A stretch of 64,000 nt of DNA, from NCBI GenBank assembly GCA_905178155.1, contig CAJINV010000010.1, positions 361,866-425,865 of the forward strand, read 5' to 3'. The notes beneath the pieces are model-generated. The model saw only the letters and a list, made by a program, of their open reading frames with translations, made no database searches and was not told the origin of the DNA. The translations under genes were made by a program, and so were the position numbers. Shown here piece after piece: positions 42,953 to 52,952 of this stretch. The stretch is from Amoebophrya sp. A120 (Eukaryota > Sar > Dinophyceae > Syndiniales > Amoebophryaceae). How positions within the stretch are numbered: the stretch's first letter is position 1; the number at the start of each line of letters is the position of its first letter.

Positions 42953-45900
42953 CTAATTCCTCTCCAACACCACGATCATGGGCTCATTTGCTGCCCTTCC
43001 ACCGCCCGCGTTTTGGTTGCCCATCCCGCCGGCATTCTGGTTCATCCCCATCGGCCCGGGTCGGGGGCTCCCGCTAACCCGCGGCGAGGGTGAATTTTGT
43101 TGAAATCCGTATTGTGGCTGCGGCGACTGCATATACTGTCCCCCTCCGTACGCCTGCGGCTGCAAATTCTGTTGCTGATTTGGAAATTGCTGCATCTGCA
43201 TTCCGTAGGACGGGGTGTTCGCATTGTTTTGGCTGAACATTTGGTTGTTGTTCTGCTGTGGCATGGGGCTGCCAGTCATCGCTCCGGAATTGATCGACGG
43301 TCGATTTTGGTCTTGTTGACTTTGCTGACTCGACATTCGCGCTTGTGGTTTCTGTCCGAATCTCATTGTGCAAAATCGGAAGACGACGGCCAGGAGAGCA
43401 AATGCTGCGATCGCTTATGAACTGCAAAAGTATCGTACTCGTATACGTGCATGTCAAATTTTCTCAGCATGTAATGCGGATTTACCTTCAAAAAAAGATT
43501 TGTAATGCATGGCTGCAATTACTACGAGTACGATACTTTTGCACAGGATATCGCTCCGATGATAGCAATAACCACGCCACCACCGTCGGCTTTTTTGTCA
43601 CCGCCGGTCTCTATGAGAGTGCACAACTTCGCCTCCCCCTCATTTGTATTGATGCATGAACAGCAATACAAGCGTCAGCAAGAATACAGGCTTTGCATGA
43701 CAAATTTGGGCAGGACTGTAGTCCTATTTGGTCTGCCAGAACTTGTCATGCAAACAGGGTCAAGAGGCAGAGGGTGAGTTTGGTACTTTGCATGACAAAT
43801 GAGGGGGAGGGGGAGTTGTGCACTCTCATAGACTCCGCTGAGCCGCCTGAAGACCCGGAGTATAGCAGGTTTTGGCCCGGACTGGCGACCTGGGTGGTCT
43901 CCCACACCGTGGAGCAGTATCATTTGTAAAAACGTCCCCACACCAGAGTCAAGATGGGAAATCTGCTAGACAAATCAGCCAGCTTTGGTCATTTGGCATG
44001 ACAAGTTTCTCCTCGTAGTGTACTCCTGTTTAGGTAGTTCAGCAGCATCACAGATCTAGTATATAATGCAGATTATAGCATCACAAATTCCAAAACACGA
44101 CTAAAAAATGCCTCTCATGGCACTCCGCATGACAAACCTTTTTGGCATGCAGATTTGCATGATAGCTCTGGTGTGGGGACGTTTTTACTCAGGATAAGCA
44201 GGATAGCGTGTTCATCTCCAGAAAGGGGTTGACGCTTATGGGGCTCTCAAATGTTACATTCTCAACTGTAATGCAAAACTGCCATCAGTCTCTACATGAT
44301 CAAGCTGCTTCGCATGACAAATTCTCGAAGAGCCAAACAGGCTGAGAATCTGTGCCAAATCTGTCATGCAAGACGCGCTAGATTTCCCCTTTCGCGTTTG
44401 CCATTCTTGCATCACAAATTCATGTAACAGTTGCGAGTGTTGTAACGTTTGAGAACGCCATAACGCCGGACGCGCACTTGCGGCTGTTCGACGAGTAATC
44501 GGAGATGAAGCTGGTGTAACCGGAAAGCGTTTCCAGCTGGGACAGGGGGGCGATAATCTGCAGTTTTGTTTGAAAGTAACTTTGATCTCTTGCATAGCAG
44601 ACTACATGTGGCACTGGCACCATTCTAAGAAGTGCATTAGTTGCAAAATAGCTCCTGCATGTGCATGCTCATATCGTCCACATAGAAACAGAAATCTGCG
44701 AAACAAGCTCAACAAGCTGCACATCGCCCTACTTAATAAGTACATTTGCATCCATGCAGGCCACGGCCAACAAAGCGTTGTTCTGCCCAACTCGCTTGTC
44801 GTCGATTCCAATGCAGCCGGCCAGCAAGTTTTGGTTACTCACCGAATCCCGGTACTGCATCCACCGCACAGCGGTCAGATCTCGGTTTTCGGAGATCTTT
44901 TTGTAGTAGTCCGCCATGGTGTTCGCCAAATTTCCCCCGTCTGACACCGATTTAAACTCGCCGCCATGCTGACTGGCCAGAGCGGAAAGCACCGTGCCGT
45001 CGGCGCCGACGCCCAACGCGTAGGTGAAAAGTTTGAAGCCGGTGGCTGGGGCGGGGTTAACGATGGAAAGTCGGGCGTAATCCGCTTGTCCCCAGGAGTC
45101 GGGAACACCGTCGGAAAGGAAGAGGACCTGACGTTTCTTCTTCGGATGTAGATTTTGCAACACAGAAGAGAATATGTGGCGCGTTTTTGCATGACAAACT
45201 AAATGCAAATCCTATTTATCACGATAATACGTACCACGGTCTTGCACTGCGCGGAAAAGCAGCGATCGGGATCGCTTGTTCCGTCAAACGAAGTCGCCCG
45301 TTTCGCCCGATCGAAAGCCGCGTCTAGACTGTCCCGAAAATTGGTCGTGCCGCCTGCACTTAATCCGTTGATCCAGGTCTTTGCCGCCGCCACGTTGGAC
45401 GTGGAACAAGGGATCAGCATGGAGGCGCAACCCGTAACCACGTTGGAGAAGGCGATGACGAGGAAGTAGTCCACCCACACCAGCGTGTCTAGGGTTTTTA
45501 TCGCCGCGTCCTTGGCGAGTTGTAACCGCGTGCTCGCCCCGGACATTGTGCCCATCGAACCGGGCTATGCTCTGCAAGAGTATCGCGCTCGTAGTAATTG
45601 CTGTTATGCATGACAAACACAAATCCTTCCTAAGCCTCAGGTAAAGCAACATTACAAATTCCATTTTATGTAAATGCGAAGCAAATTTGTAATGCCGTAA
45701 TGACTTAGCACGATACCTTCGCAATGCATAACGACACGTCGATGACGATGATCACGTTTTTGGGTCCGGAAGCAATCATCGCGTACCAGGGGCGGTACCG
45801 CGGATCATAGGTCCCCTATGCAATGTAAATTTCCTTTACATGTACAAAATGCATGACAAATTTCGCTACCTTGCAGAGCCCAGCTTGTCATGCTGCACTA

Positions 45901-48055
45901 GGATTGAAGGCAAGTTTTGTAATGCAGAAACCACATTTGTACGTGTACGGGAAATTTACTGTGGATATCCCCTGGGTCCACTGCATGGCCGGCCACTGGA
46001 TGTAGTTACCCCGGTCGGCAAGCTATCGATTGCAAATATGGCTGGGTCGTCTGGAAGATTGCGAGATTTGTCATGCTAGTCTGGCACGAATCTAAACTCT
46101 GTATTGCGTGGCCGCGAAACGCTTCTTTTGCATGTCATGCAAAAACGCAGTTTCTCATGCGAAGTACGCAACTCAGAACCACGGGAAAAACTGTCATGCT
46201 TGCCAGCGCATTAGAGTGTGCTCACTATACCCCCTCTTGCATCACAAGTTTCCAGACGCAGACAACATATTTGCAATCGATAAAAACGCGATGTACAGGT
46301 AGGCGATCCGGTTTTTGTTTACCATGTCGTATTCGGTCGAAGCCACTTTCATGAACTGGATCTCCACCTTTGTATTTATCGTTTTTTCGTTCATGTCATA
46401 CGTGTTGTGCATGCTGGAGACCACTCTCTGTTGATGTCTTTCTTCACTTATTCAAAATCAAAATCATGTTCACCACCTGCACATACAAAAAGCATCTTAA
46501 TGTCTTTACGTTATCATGTAGGCACTTGTAGAGCGTCTCCGTGCTGTCTGCCATGAAGCTTCCGGTCCTACTGAAGTTCATCCTGCTACTGGCCCCGTTC
46601 CACACACTGCTTGCCGACACAGCAGGGCAGTTGGTGCAGCTGTTTAAGTCGAAATGATCGGAGCAGACGGCTTGGTTAAGCATGCCGGATTGCAAGTCTT
46701 CGTAATTTCGCTCGATCTCCCGCTTCAACGTTTTCATCGTCGCTTCCACCGTTGTCAATATCACCCCCGCACTGGAAGCGGACGAAGACCAGGATGAGAA
46801 GGAGTTCGTGGTTCCACAGGTCGTATGGATGTGTCAGAGTTGAAATCGTCAAAGTTGAAATAGTTTGCCATGCAGAAAATGCATGACGCGAGGCACGTGT
46901 GTTGCAGAGCAGGCAAGTGAGGCCGATTGTAAGCCTGTTTGGGGTTAGAACTCGAGCCGCTACAGTAGCATGAGAAAATCAGTCTTCTTTGCCTAAACAG
47001 CACAACCAACTGGATTTAAGGACCGCCAAAATTTGTCATGCGCCAATTGGAAACTTGGTTCCAACTGGCATCCATTTTATGCATGACAAATCATTTCAAC
47101 TTTGTCGATTTCAATCCTGACACATCCATAGGTTGCGTAGCTGTAATACAGGTTGGATGCGCCGGCGAGCCAAGTGGACCGGACCGGTGCGTAGGAAGAC
47201 GCGCAGTATGAGAGTGCACAACTCCCCCTTCCCCTCATTTGTAATTGTAAGTATTGCCTTTGCCTCCAAGCGCAGTTTGCATGACAAATTTTGCAACCTC
47301 AAACAGTACTAGAATCTGTGTGCAGATTTGTCATGCGGAAGCCCTTTTTCTGTTGGTGCGTGTATTGCTGTTCATGCCATAAAAAGGAAGAGGAGGGGGG
47401 GTCGTGCACTCTCATACGCAGTTGCTGCTGTCCACATAGCACCACTGTTTCGCGCACCAGTCTGGGCGGTCCGAGAGCGCCTGCCCGTTCCCCAGAGCGC
47501 AGGCGGGCGGCTTGTCGCTGTCCCAGCTTTGGTATGAAATGCAAAAGCGTTGCATCGCAGTAGTAGGAATCGCATTTTACACATTTGCTCAGCATTACAA
47601 ACGAAATCTCTGATGCCGATTTGCCTTGAAAAAGAGACTTGTCATGCATAATTGCGATTACTACGACTACGATACTTTTGCACAGGATAGTTGGCAGTTG
47701 GCTGTGCCGTACGGGACTGCGTAGTTGTACTCCTTCGCACCGACCGTGACTTTGAGCTGTGCATAAAATAATGAAGTTTCTCATGCATGTTCAACAAGTA
47801 GAAAAACGCTGCTCATGGTCATGTTGTAAAATCTGCATTACAAACTCGAATCATAATTACCTGACTCCCCGTGGTGTAGGCCGATAAGTCTGGACTAGTG
47901 CACGGGCACTGTGTACTTCCAGTCGAGGTAGTGGCCAAAACGGTTGCCGCAGAAAGAAAAAGAACCGAAAACAAGCTCTGGAACGCAAAAGTCCAGTTGA
48001 GGAGCTCGCTTGCTCTGCTGCCGGAAGCAGATAGAAAAGCTTTGGACGACTTCAT
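42953..48055 (-). CDS. VWA/Cache single-pass receptor, paralogue 2, 821 aa
   Basis: Exons 48055-47861, 47756-47695, 47532-47422, 47206-47136, 46823-46510, 46427-46288, 46023-45973, 45816-45736, 45565-45235, 45127-44744, 44557-44468, 44236-44202, 43917-43836, 43611-43556 and 43415-42953 (2,466 nt): four GT-AG introns, ten introners of families A, B, C, D, E, F and I. Architecture equals paralogue 1: signal (FSVLFLSAATVLATT), Cys module (TQCPCTSPDLSAY, QSWDSDKPPACALGNGQ, RPDWCAKQWCYVDSSNC), TYDPRYRPWYAMIASGPKN, VWA with DVSGSM, LFTYALGVGADGTVLSAL, VSDGGNLANTMADYYKK, ACMDAN, LETLSGYTSF, TM helix VVIAIIGAIAAFALLAVVF, Gln/Pro/Met-rich tail ending NEPMIVVLERN. The MIDAS triplet DxSxS is restored only if the element at 45566 is cut inside its TSD. 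Same strand as paralogue 1, about 3.4 kb away. Ten introners in one gene is extreme; several exons are 35-82 nt. Confidence 0.88.
43416..43550 (-). mobile_element. introner, family B (shortest)
   Basis: 135 bp. Perfect TSD tcgct (43411-43415, 43551-43555). Removal joins VVIAIIGA to IAAFALLAV, so it sits in the codons of the transmembrane helix. Confidence 0.92.
43612..43830. mobile_element. introner, family E
   Basis: 219 bp; TATGAGAGTGCACAACT at both ends, then a CCTCCCCCTC / GAGGGGGAGG arm. TSD gtctc (43607-43611) and gactc (43831-43835). Removal joins GGSAE to TGGDKK. Sister copy at 47207-47416 in the same gene. Confidence 0.92.
43918..44196. mobile_element. introner, family C
   Basis: 279 bp; AAAAACGTCCCCACACCAGA with its complement at the other end. 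Perfect TSD agcag (43913-43917, 44197-44201). Removal joins EMNTLSC to STVWETT, parallel to paralogue 1 EMTLLGCSVQWES. Confidence 0.93.
44237..44462. mobile_element. introner, family F
   Basis: 226 bp, single copy: TATGGGGCTCTCAAATGTTA on the left, AACGTTTGAGAACGCCATA on the right. TSD acgct (44232-44236) and acgcc (44463-44467). Removal joins KCASG to VNPFLEM, parallel to paralogue 1 CANGNNPFQEM. Confidence 0.9.
45566..45730 (+). mobile_element. introner, family B, inside the VWA MIDAS motif
   Basis: 165 bp. TSD copies have diverged (cgggc 45561-45565; acgac 45731-45735). Keeping only the upstream or only the downstream copy gives DVSCSM or DVPGSM. A cut 2-3 bases into the TSD gives DVSGSM, the canonical MIDAS and the equivalent of DTSGSM in paralogue 1. 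Confidence 0.8.
45817..45967. mobile_element. introner, family I
   Basis: 151 bp, single copy: TATGCAATGTAAATTTCC..ACATGTACAAA on the left, TTTGTACGTGTACGGGAAAT..GGATA on the right. Perfect TSD tcccc (45812-45816, 45968-45972). Removal joins MQWTQG to TYDPRYRPW. Confidence 0.92.
46024..46282. mobile_element. introner, family A
   Basis: 259 bp. TSD caagc (46019-46023) and aaaac (46283-46287), two mismatches. A cut inside the TSD gives YIAFADRGNYIQW, closest to paralogue 1 YAGFQEQGNYIQW. Confidence 0.88.
46824..47130. mobile_element. introner, family D
   Basis: 307 bp; TATGGATGTGTCAG then TTGAAATCG at both ends. TSD ggtcg (46819-46823) and ggttg (47131-47135). Removal joins YYSYA to TCGTTNSF, parallel to paralogue 1 HYSYQTCGQSNSF. 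Confidence 0.93.
47207..47416. mobile_element. introner, family E
   Basis: 210 bp. Perfect TSD cgcag (47202-47206, 47417-47421). Removal joins YVDSSNC to ASSYAPV. Confidence 0.93.
47533..47689 (-). mobile_element. introner, family B
   Basis: 157 bp. TSD tttgg (47528-47532) and gttgg (47690-47694). Removal joins YGTANC to QSWDSDKPP, uninterrupted in paralogue 1 (KASCSTWDSDKPP). Confidence 0.93.
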
Positions 48056-48748
48056 GGTATTAGATAGGTTCTTCTGACGGGGCTACATGAAACTGAGATT
48101 TCACTTTGTTCTCTTTTGAATTTATTATGAACATGCCACCAGATGTTGTTGAGAAAAGAAATTGATCCAGAAGTTGGAGGCCTGTAGAGGTCAGGTAACG
48201 CCGTATTGTGCTAGTAGGTTGCAGAGAAAAGCCAGAACTCGCTCTCATCGTCTAGGCTCTAGACGCAATAGCGGTCTTGCTCCACTTCAAAATAATTAGG
48301 AAACTATTTATGAATCTCTCACAGGCGCACCTGGAGGCTATCTCTCCTTTCTCTAGCACTCGCTGGCTCTCGAGGACTGAATAATCTCTGCTGGAAGAAC
48401 ATTACGATGTTAATTTTGAAGCTAGCGGAACACTTACAATCACATTAAGCGTCTTCGTACCGAACGCAGAAATCGCTTCAGAAGATGAAGACTTTATCGG
48501 TCACTGAACTGAGACTGACTTTAAAACCACAGAATGATCGTACATAAGTACATTCAACCAATCTAGTACTAGCCTGTGCCACAGCTACTTACCACTACTG
48601 CCGTCTGCGCTTTTCCAGCTCGACGTATGTTTCTTTTGCAGAAACCTCGTACTGGCGATGCACACTGTCACTATGTTTGTCTAGAAACTGCATATATTAC
48701 ACGGAGTTTGAGCATAGACGCCGCACAACACCGGCTTCCTGTCTTCTT
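48056..48748. other. intergenic region
   Basis: About 690 bp between paralogues 2 and 3. No gene, introner or repeat recognised. Confidence 0.6.
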
Positions 48749-50260
48749 TTATTTTCTTTCAATCACGACGATCATAGGCTCGTTGTGTCGCCCGCCAGGA
48801 GTTGTGCCCGGCAGGGTGGCATTAGCATGATGCCGTTCCTGCGACAAAAGCTGCTGCTGGTGCCGCGCTCCCGCGTTGTTATGTCGCCAACCTCCAATTC
48901 CGTACGCTTGTGGCGGCGGGACCATCTGCAACTGCACTTCGTTCACACACTGCTGGTGTTCCGGGAGGGTATCGAATTCTGAACTTCCGAATTGTTGCAT
49001 TTGTACTAATATTCCACCTGCGACTGGCCCGTGATCCCCGTCTCCTTGCGGAGTTTGTAATCCACCGTTCGGTCGTCCTTGGGGATGACTGAACAATCCG
49101 GCTGCAGGAGCAAGCTGCCCCCCGTAACTGGGTGTGAAGGCTCGGTTTTGATTGAACAAAGCGCCGCGGACGGGTAGTTCTACTTTGTTGTACTGTCCCA
49201 ACGACAGCTCGTGTCCACCAAGTTGTGTCTCCGGATGATCAGAAGTTAACAAAGTATTTCTACCACCGCCGACGTTGTTCGCAGCGAGCGGGTTTTGATT
49301 TTGTTTTAGCTCTTCCTCTTGTAGGTTCGCGTTCGGATTTTGCCCGCCATCATTTCTGACACCAGTAGATGTCCTATTCGACCGATTTGGTGCAGCTCCT
49401 CCTGCTTTCCGGATGCAACACCTTGCGCAGCAATACAGCAGACACGCGAGAAGGCACAAACCGACCACGCCGGCGGCGATGCCGAGGATCAGCTGACGAT
49501 TGGTGAACAGGCTGTTGCTGCCTTTTTTTGCAGACGCAGTTGTGGAGTCGTTTTGATGTTCATCTTCTACTTCTGTTCGACAGGTCAAATACGAGTAGGT
49601 CAATTCCGCATTGAACTCCACCGGTGCGAATGTCGCGTCGCAGTTGGTTTTGTCCACGAAACACCACATTTTATCACACCAATCCGGACGGGAGCTAGCG
49701 TCAGTGGTACCATCATGGACAAGATCACAGAAAGCGCTGTCCCAGGCAAAGCAGTGCCCGGAACCGTAGTTGGAGGGTAGTTCTTGGGAGGAAAACAGCT
49801 GGCGGCGAAGGCGAGTCGGAGCAGGTGTTAGAGACGTCGACGTGCTTGTTGTCGTCGTGGTGGTGGTTGTGCTACTACTTGAATTTGCCGTGGTGTAGTT
49901 CTTCCAGTAGTTGATGCCAAAATGTACGCTGCCTTGCTGATGATTACCTCCGGAAGTAGTAGCTGCACCTCCTGCTACTGCGATTGCTGCCGAAACCGCC
50001 GCATCTGCGGCAGAAATATTTCCGGTCGTTGTATTTGTTGTAGCGGCGTTGATTGCATCAACAGTGGTAGTGGGCGACGTCAAGTTATTTGCAACAAGAG
50101 TGGCGATACAGGGACAGGAAGCTTGGCCGGAATTTTTTGTGCCTTCAGCAGTGTCGGTGGGCGCGGCGTGCACGCAGGAGTGGCGCGCTGCTCCCGAGAA
50201 AATTGCGATCGCAATGAAAACTCGCTCCGCCTCGGAAATACCGGGGGCGGTTGTGCCCAT
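48749..50260 (-). CDS. shortened, intronless receptor paralogue 3 (no VWA/Cache), 503 aa
   Basis: One uninterrupted frame, start MGTTAPG at 50260 (a Met 18 bases upstream is also possible), stop at 48749. Hydrophobic leader (RVFIAIAIFSGAARHSCVHA), then SGQASCPCIA as in the paralogues, a Thr/Ser/Ala linker, and the Cys module HCFAWDSAFCDLV.., RPDWCDKMWCFVDKTNCDAT, FAPVEF.., LTYSYLTC. It goes directly to a TM helix (LILGIAAGVVGLCLLACLLY) and a basic, Gln/Gly/Pro-rich tail ending RHNEPMIVVIERK. The whole Cache-VWA-Cache section of the paralogues is absent. With no introns, no introners and a lost middle it could derive from a retrocopied or internally deleted member, or be a co-receptor. It keeps intact Cys residues and reading frame, so it looks functional. 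Confidence 0.82.
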   Translation of the reverse strand: MGTTAPGISEAERVFIAIAIFSGAARHSCVHAAPTDTAEGTKNSGQASCPCIATLVANNLTSPTTTVDAINAATTNTTTGNISAADAAVSAAIAVAGGAATTSGGNHQQGSVHFGINYWKNYTTANSSSSTTTTTTTTSTSTSLTPAPTRLRRQLFSSQELPSNYGSGHCFAWDSAFCDLVHDGTTDASSRPDWCDKMWCFVDKTNCDATFAPVEFNAELTYSYLTCRTEVEDEHQNDSTTASAKKGSNSLFTNRQLILGIAAGVVGLCLLACLLYCCARCCIRKAGGAAPNRSNRTSTGVRNDGGQNPNANLQEEELKQNQNPLAANNVGGGRNTLLTSDHPETQLGGHELSLGQYNKVELPVRGALFNQNRAFTPSYGGQLAPAAGLFSHPQGRPNGGLQTPQGDGDHGPVAGGILVQMQQFGSSEFDTLPEHQQCVNEVQLQMVPPPQAYGIGGWRHNNAGARHQQQLLSQERHHANATLPGTTPGGRHNEPMIVVIERK

Positions 50261-52952
50261 TTTTATACGCCAAAGCAAGTTTGTTCGATGCGGGTGAACG
50301 TCTCATGGTTATCATGATGCCAGTTCATGGCACATATGGGTCGACGCCGGAGTAGCTCAACAGCTGAGACTTTTTCGCCTCATTTTGAGAAAGAGCAGGA
50401 GCGCGCCAGGTTCTTTCGAGCTTTCTAGACTTCTCTGTGGATTGCTGATCTTCTGTGCCTGTACTGCTATGGCGAGTCTATGATGTGGCGAAACTGTCAC
50501 TCAAGAAGAAGAAAAACACACTCTTGCAAACCCGCACCCGCTACCAACCTTCTACGAAACGTGTGCCGACGCCACCATCTCGCTCCACGTCACGTGGAAA
50601 CATAACGATGATAAAATAAGAGAACACCAGGAGCACAGGGCGGAATCATCTGTACAAGAAGACACGCTGCGACATCAAGGCATGATCGCCTCGGCTGCTG
50701 GAAATTCTTTCGTATGTGTGCCCGACCTCCCACGGACCGGGGCGAGCAAGTGCCGGCGCGCTAGGCAACGCCCCGACCCCGAGGCCAACCGAAGTAATTT
50801 GCGGGCAATGGCCAGCTCCAACACGAAGGAAAAATACAAATGGGAATGGCCGCCAGCGTATTAGCAGCAAGCCGCGCCCGCGCGCTAAGCCCTGCCGCCT
50901 GCGCAGACTCGCGGCCGCCCACGCGCCTCGTTTCTTTGCTCGGCCCCGGCTTCCCGCTGGCGCCCACACCCAGGGGGCGGGGGGGCTACAATATGCGCCG
51001 GCGCCTGGCGGGCCCCCTTCCTTGGAGCGAGCGCGCGCGCTGTGGCACACGACAAAAGAAGATAATGGGTGCCAGGGGGGTCAAACAAGGTGGACGCTTC
51101 CCCTGCCTGGCCCCCCGTAATGGGGCGAGCGAAGTGGGCCCCGTCCCTGGCGTGTGTCCCCACACGTTCCCAGGCGCTCGCTCCTCCGCTTTCTCCTCCA
51201 CGCCGTGCTCTTCGTAATGCTCCCTCCTCTCCCACTCACGGCGATACCCTCCCGGCTGCATGATGGAGCACACCGCTTGCCCCACCTGCGCGACGAGGTC
51301 ACGCAGCGCTGTAGCCCGGATGCGTAGGCGCATTCGCGGAGGCGGCTGCCCCGCCTGCAACTCTTCGCCCAGGAACAGGAGCATCGCTGTCGCGACGCAC
51401 ACCAACCGGCTCCAGTTCGTTGGCAATGTTGAAGGGAACACGATGCCGCGGCCGTCCCCGCCATGCCCGGAGTCAACTGGAAGGCGCTCGGGCTCGTCGG
51501 CGCGCCGTACACGGTGACGGCCATCGGGCTCCACGGGGTGAAACTGGAACGCAGCGGCGGGGTGAGCGCCCCCCCTCGGCCTGCCCGAAGTAAGGCCGGG
51601 CAGCTTGCGCAGCCTCACTTTGCCAAGCCCCGCCGCGCCACCGGCGGGGGCACTGGCCCCGCCCCACAAGTCCGGGGGCGCATAAGCAGGGGCAGGCGCC
51701 GCAGCGCAGGCACCGCGGCACCTCCGGCCGCGCCAGCGATCGGCGCATGCACGCAGCCGGCCGACAGGGCATCCTTCCAGCGATGGGGACCGTGATGATG
51801 ATAGAGCCCGGCAAAAGGCGCAGAGTGTTATGGGCACCCGGCCGCGACGCCCTGCGAGCGCTGCCCGCCTCCATGCAGCAGCCTGGAGCTTTTTCCGCCA
51901 GCCTGCCGGCAACCCACGAAGCTCCTCGACGCTCCTCGTGAAAAGATGAAGACGAAGCTCAGTATACTGGCAAACCCTTTTACCACCTCCGCTGAGCCAA
52001 ATCTAGTTCTGCCACTTCTCTCAAAGGAAACTTCCTGGGAACGAACATCCCGACCAAATCTTTTGCGAAGTAGAAACACAATGCAGCCGCCGTCAGCCAG
52101 GAGTCACTGCAAGTGGAAGTGCCGGCAGCGGCAATCTTGTATACGAGACTTCGGAATTTTAAAACTACACCAGAGGCGGTGGCGGGCACTAGAACTAGTA
52201 TCGTTGCTGGTATTATCACTTACTTTGTCTCAGTGGGGGGGACAGTGTTGGCAACAGTTGTGGTTCTATTGTTTTTGCTGGTGAGCGAGACCTTGGATTC
52301 TACTTATTTGGTCGAAAGATTACAACATCGTGGTGGATCTTCGGCGGTAAGTGTTGAAACAAGCTCTGGCGATAGTCAAGACAAGGAACGTCGAAGAAGC
52401 GGCTCTAGCTCTGTCATCTGTTGCCGTGATAGTTTAAAGAAACGCGTATTGAGATTTTCTACATCTAGCCAGCGGCGCCGGTAGACTTTTGAAATAACAA
52501 GAATTGAATGCCACGCTACAGAAACGACAAGCTCTATCTTCCTTTAGAACTTGAGTTGTAACACGGTGGTCATCCTTCTGCTTCTAGTTCTAGCGGTAGC
52601 GACATAAACCTTGAAAGAAACCTGCTGAGATTCTGTTCTAGTAGCAAACTTGAACTTTTGCGTACAACTATGAGCGTGAGAAATTTTTTTTGTCTGTTTG
52701 TTTGTGTAAATGGATCCACGGAGTCGGAGGACCCCCGGTTGAAGAATCCTACATCCTGCTTGTTTGTTTGTAATCATGACTTAGGAGAATTCAGTGCTCG
52801 ACCTCGTGTTGGAATTTCTTTGTTCCCACGAATTGCGCCAACACCCTAATTTTCCTGATGGTGATGAAAAGATAAAGAAATTAGAAAAACAGCCAAGAAC
52901 ATTTTTAAGTTCACTGATTCAACAGAGCGTCTACACCTCTTCTAGATCTATA
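50261..52952. other. intergenic region with a GC-rich island (about 50,640-51,940)
   Basis: The island again supports long frames on both strands. The minus-strand stretch around 51,260-51,480 (LVCVATAMLLFLGEELQAGQ..ALRDLVAQVGQAVCSIMQ) is the most protein-like, but has no recognisable family, start or splice sites. 51,950-52,950 is normal in composition. Confidence 0.5.

Noticed and set aside
52113-52484. Plus-strand ORF with a possible membrane helix (SIVAGIITYFVSVGGTVLAT..)
   Set aside because: No ATG start, an upstream in-frame stop, opposite to all supported genes, and no domain; kept only as a note.
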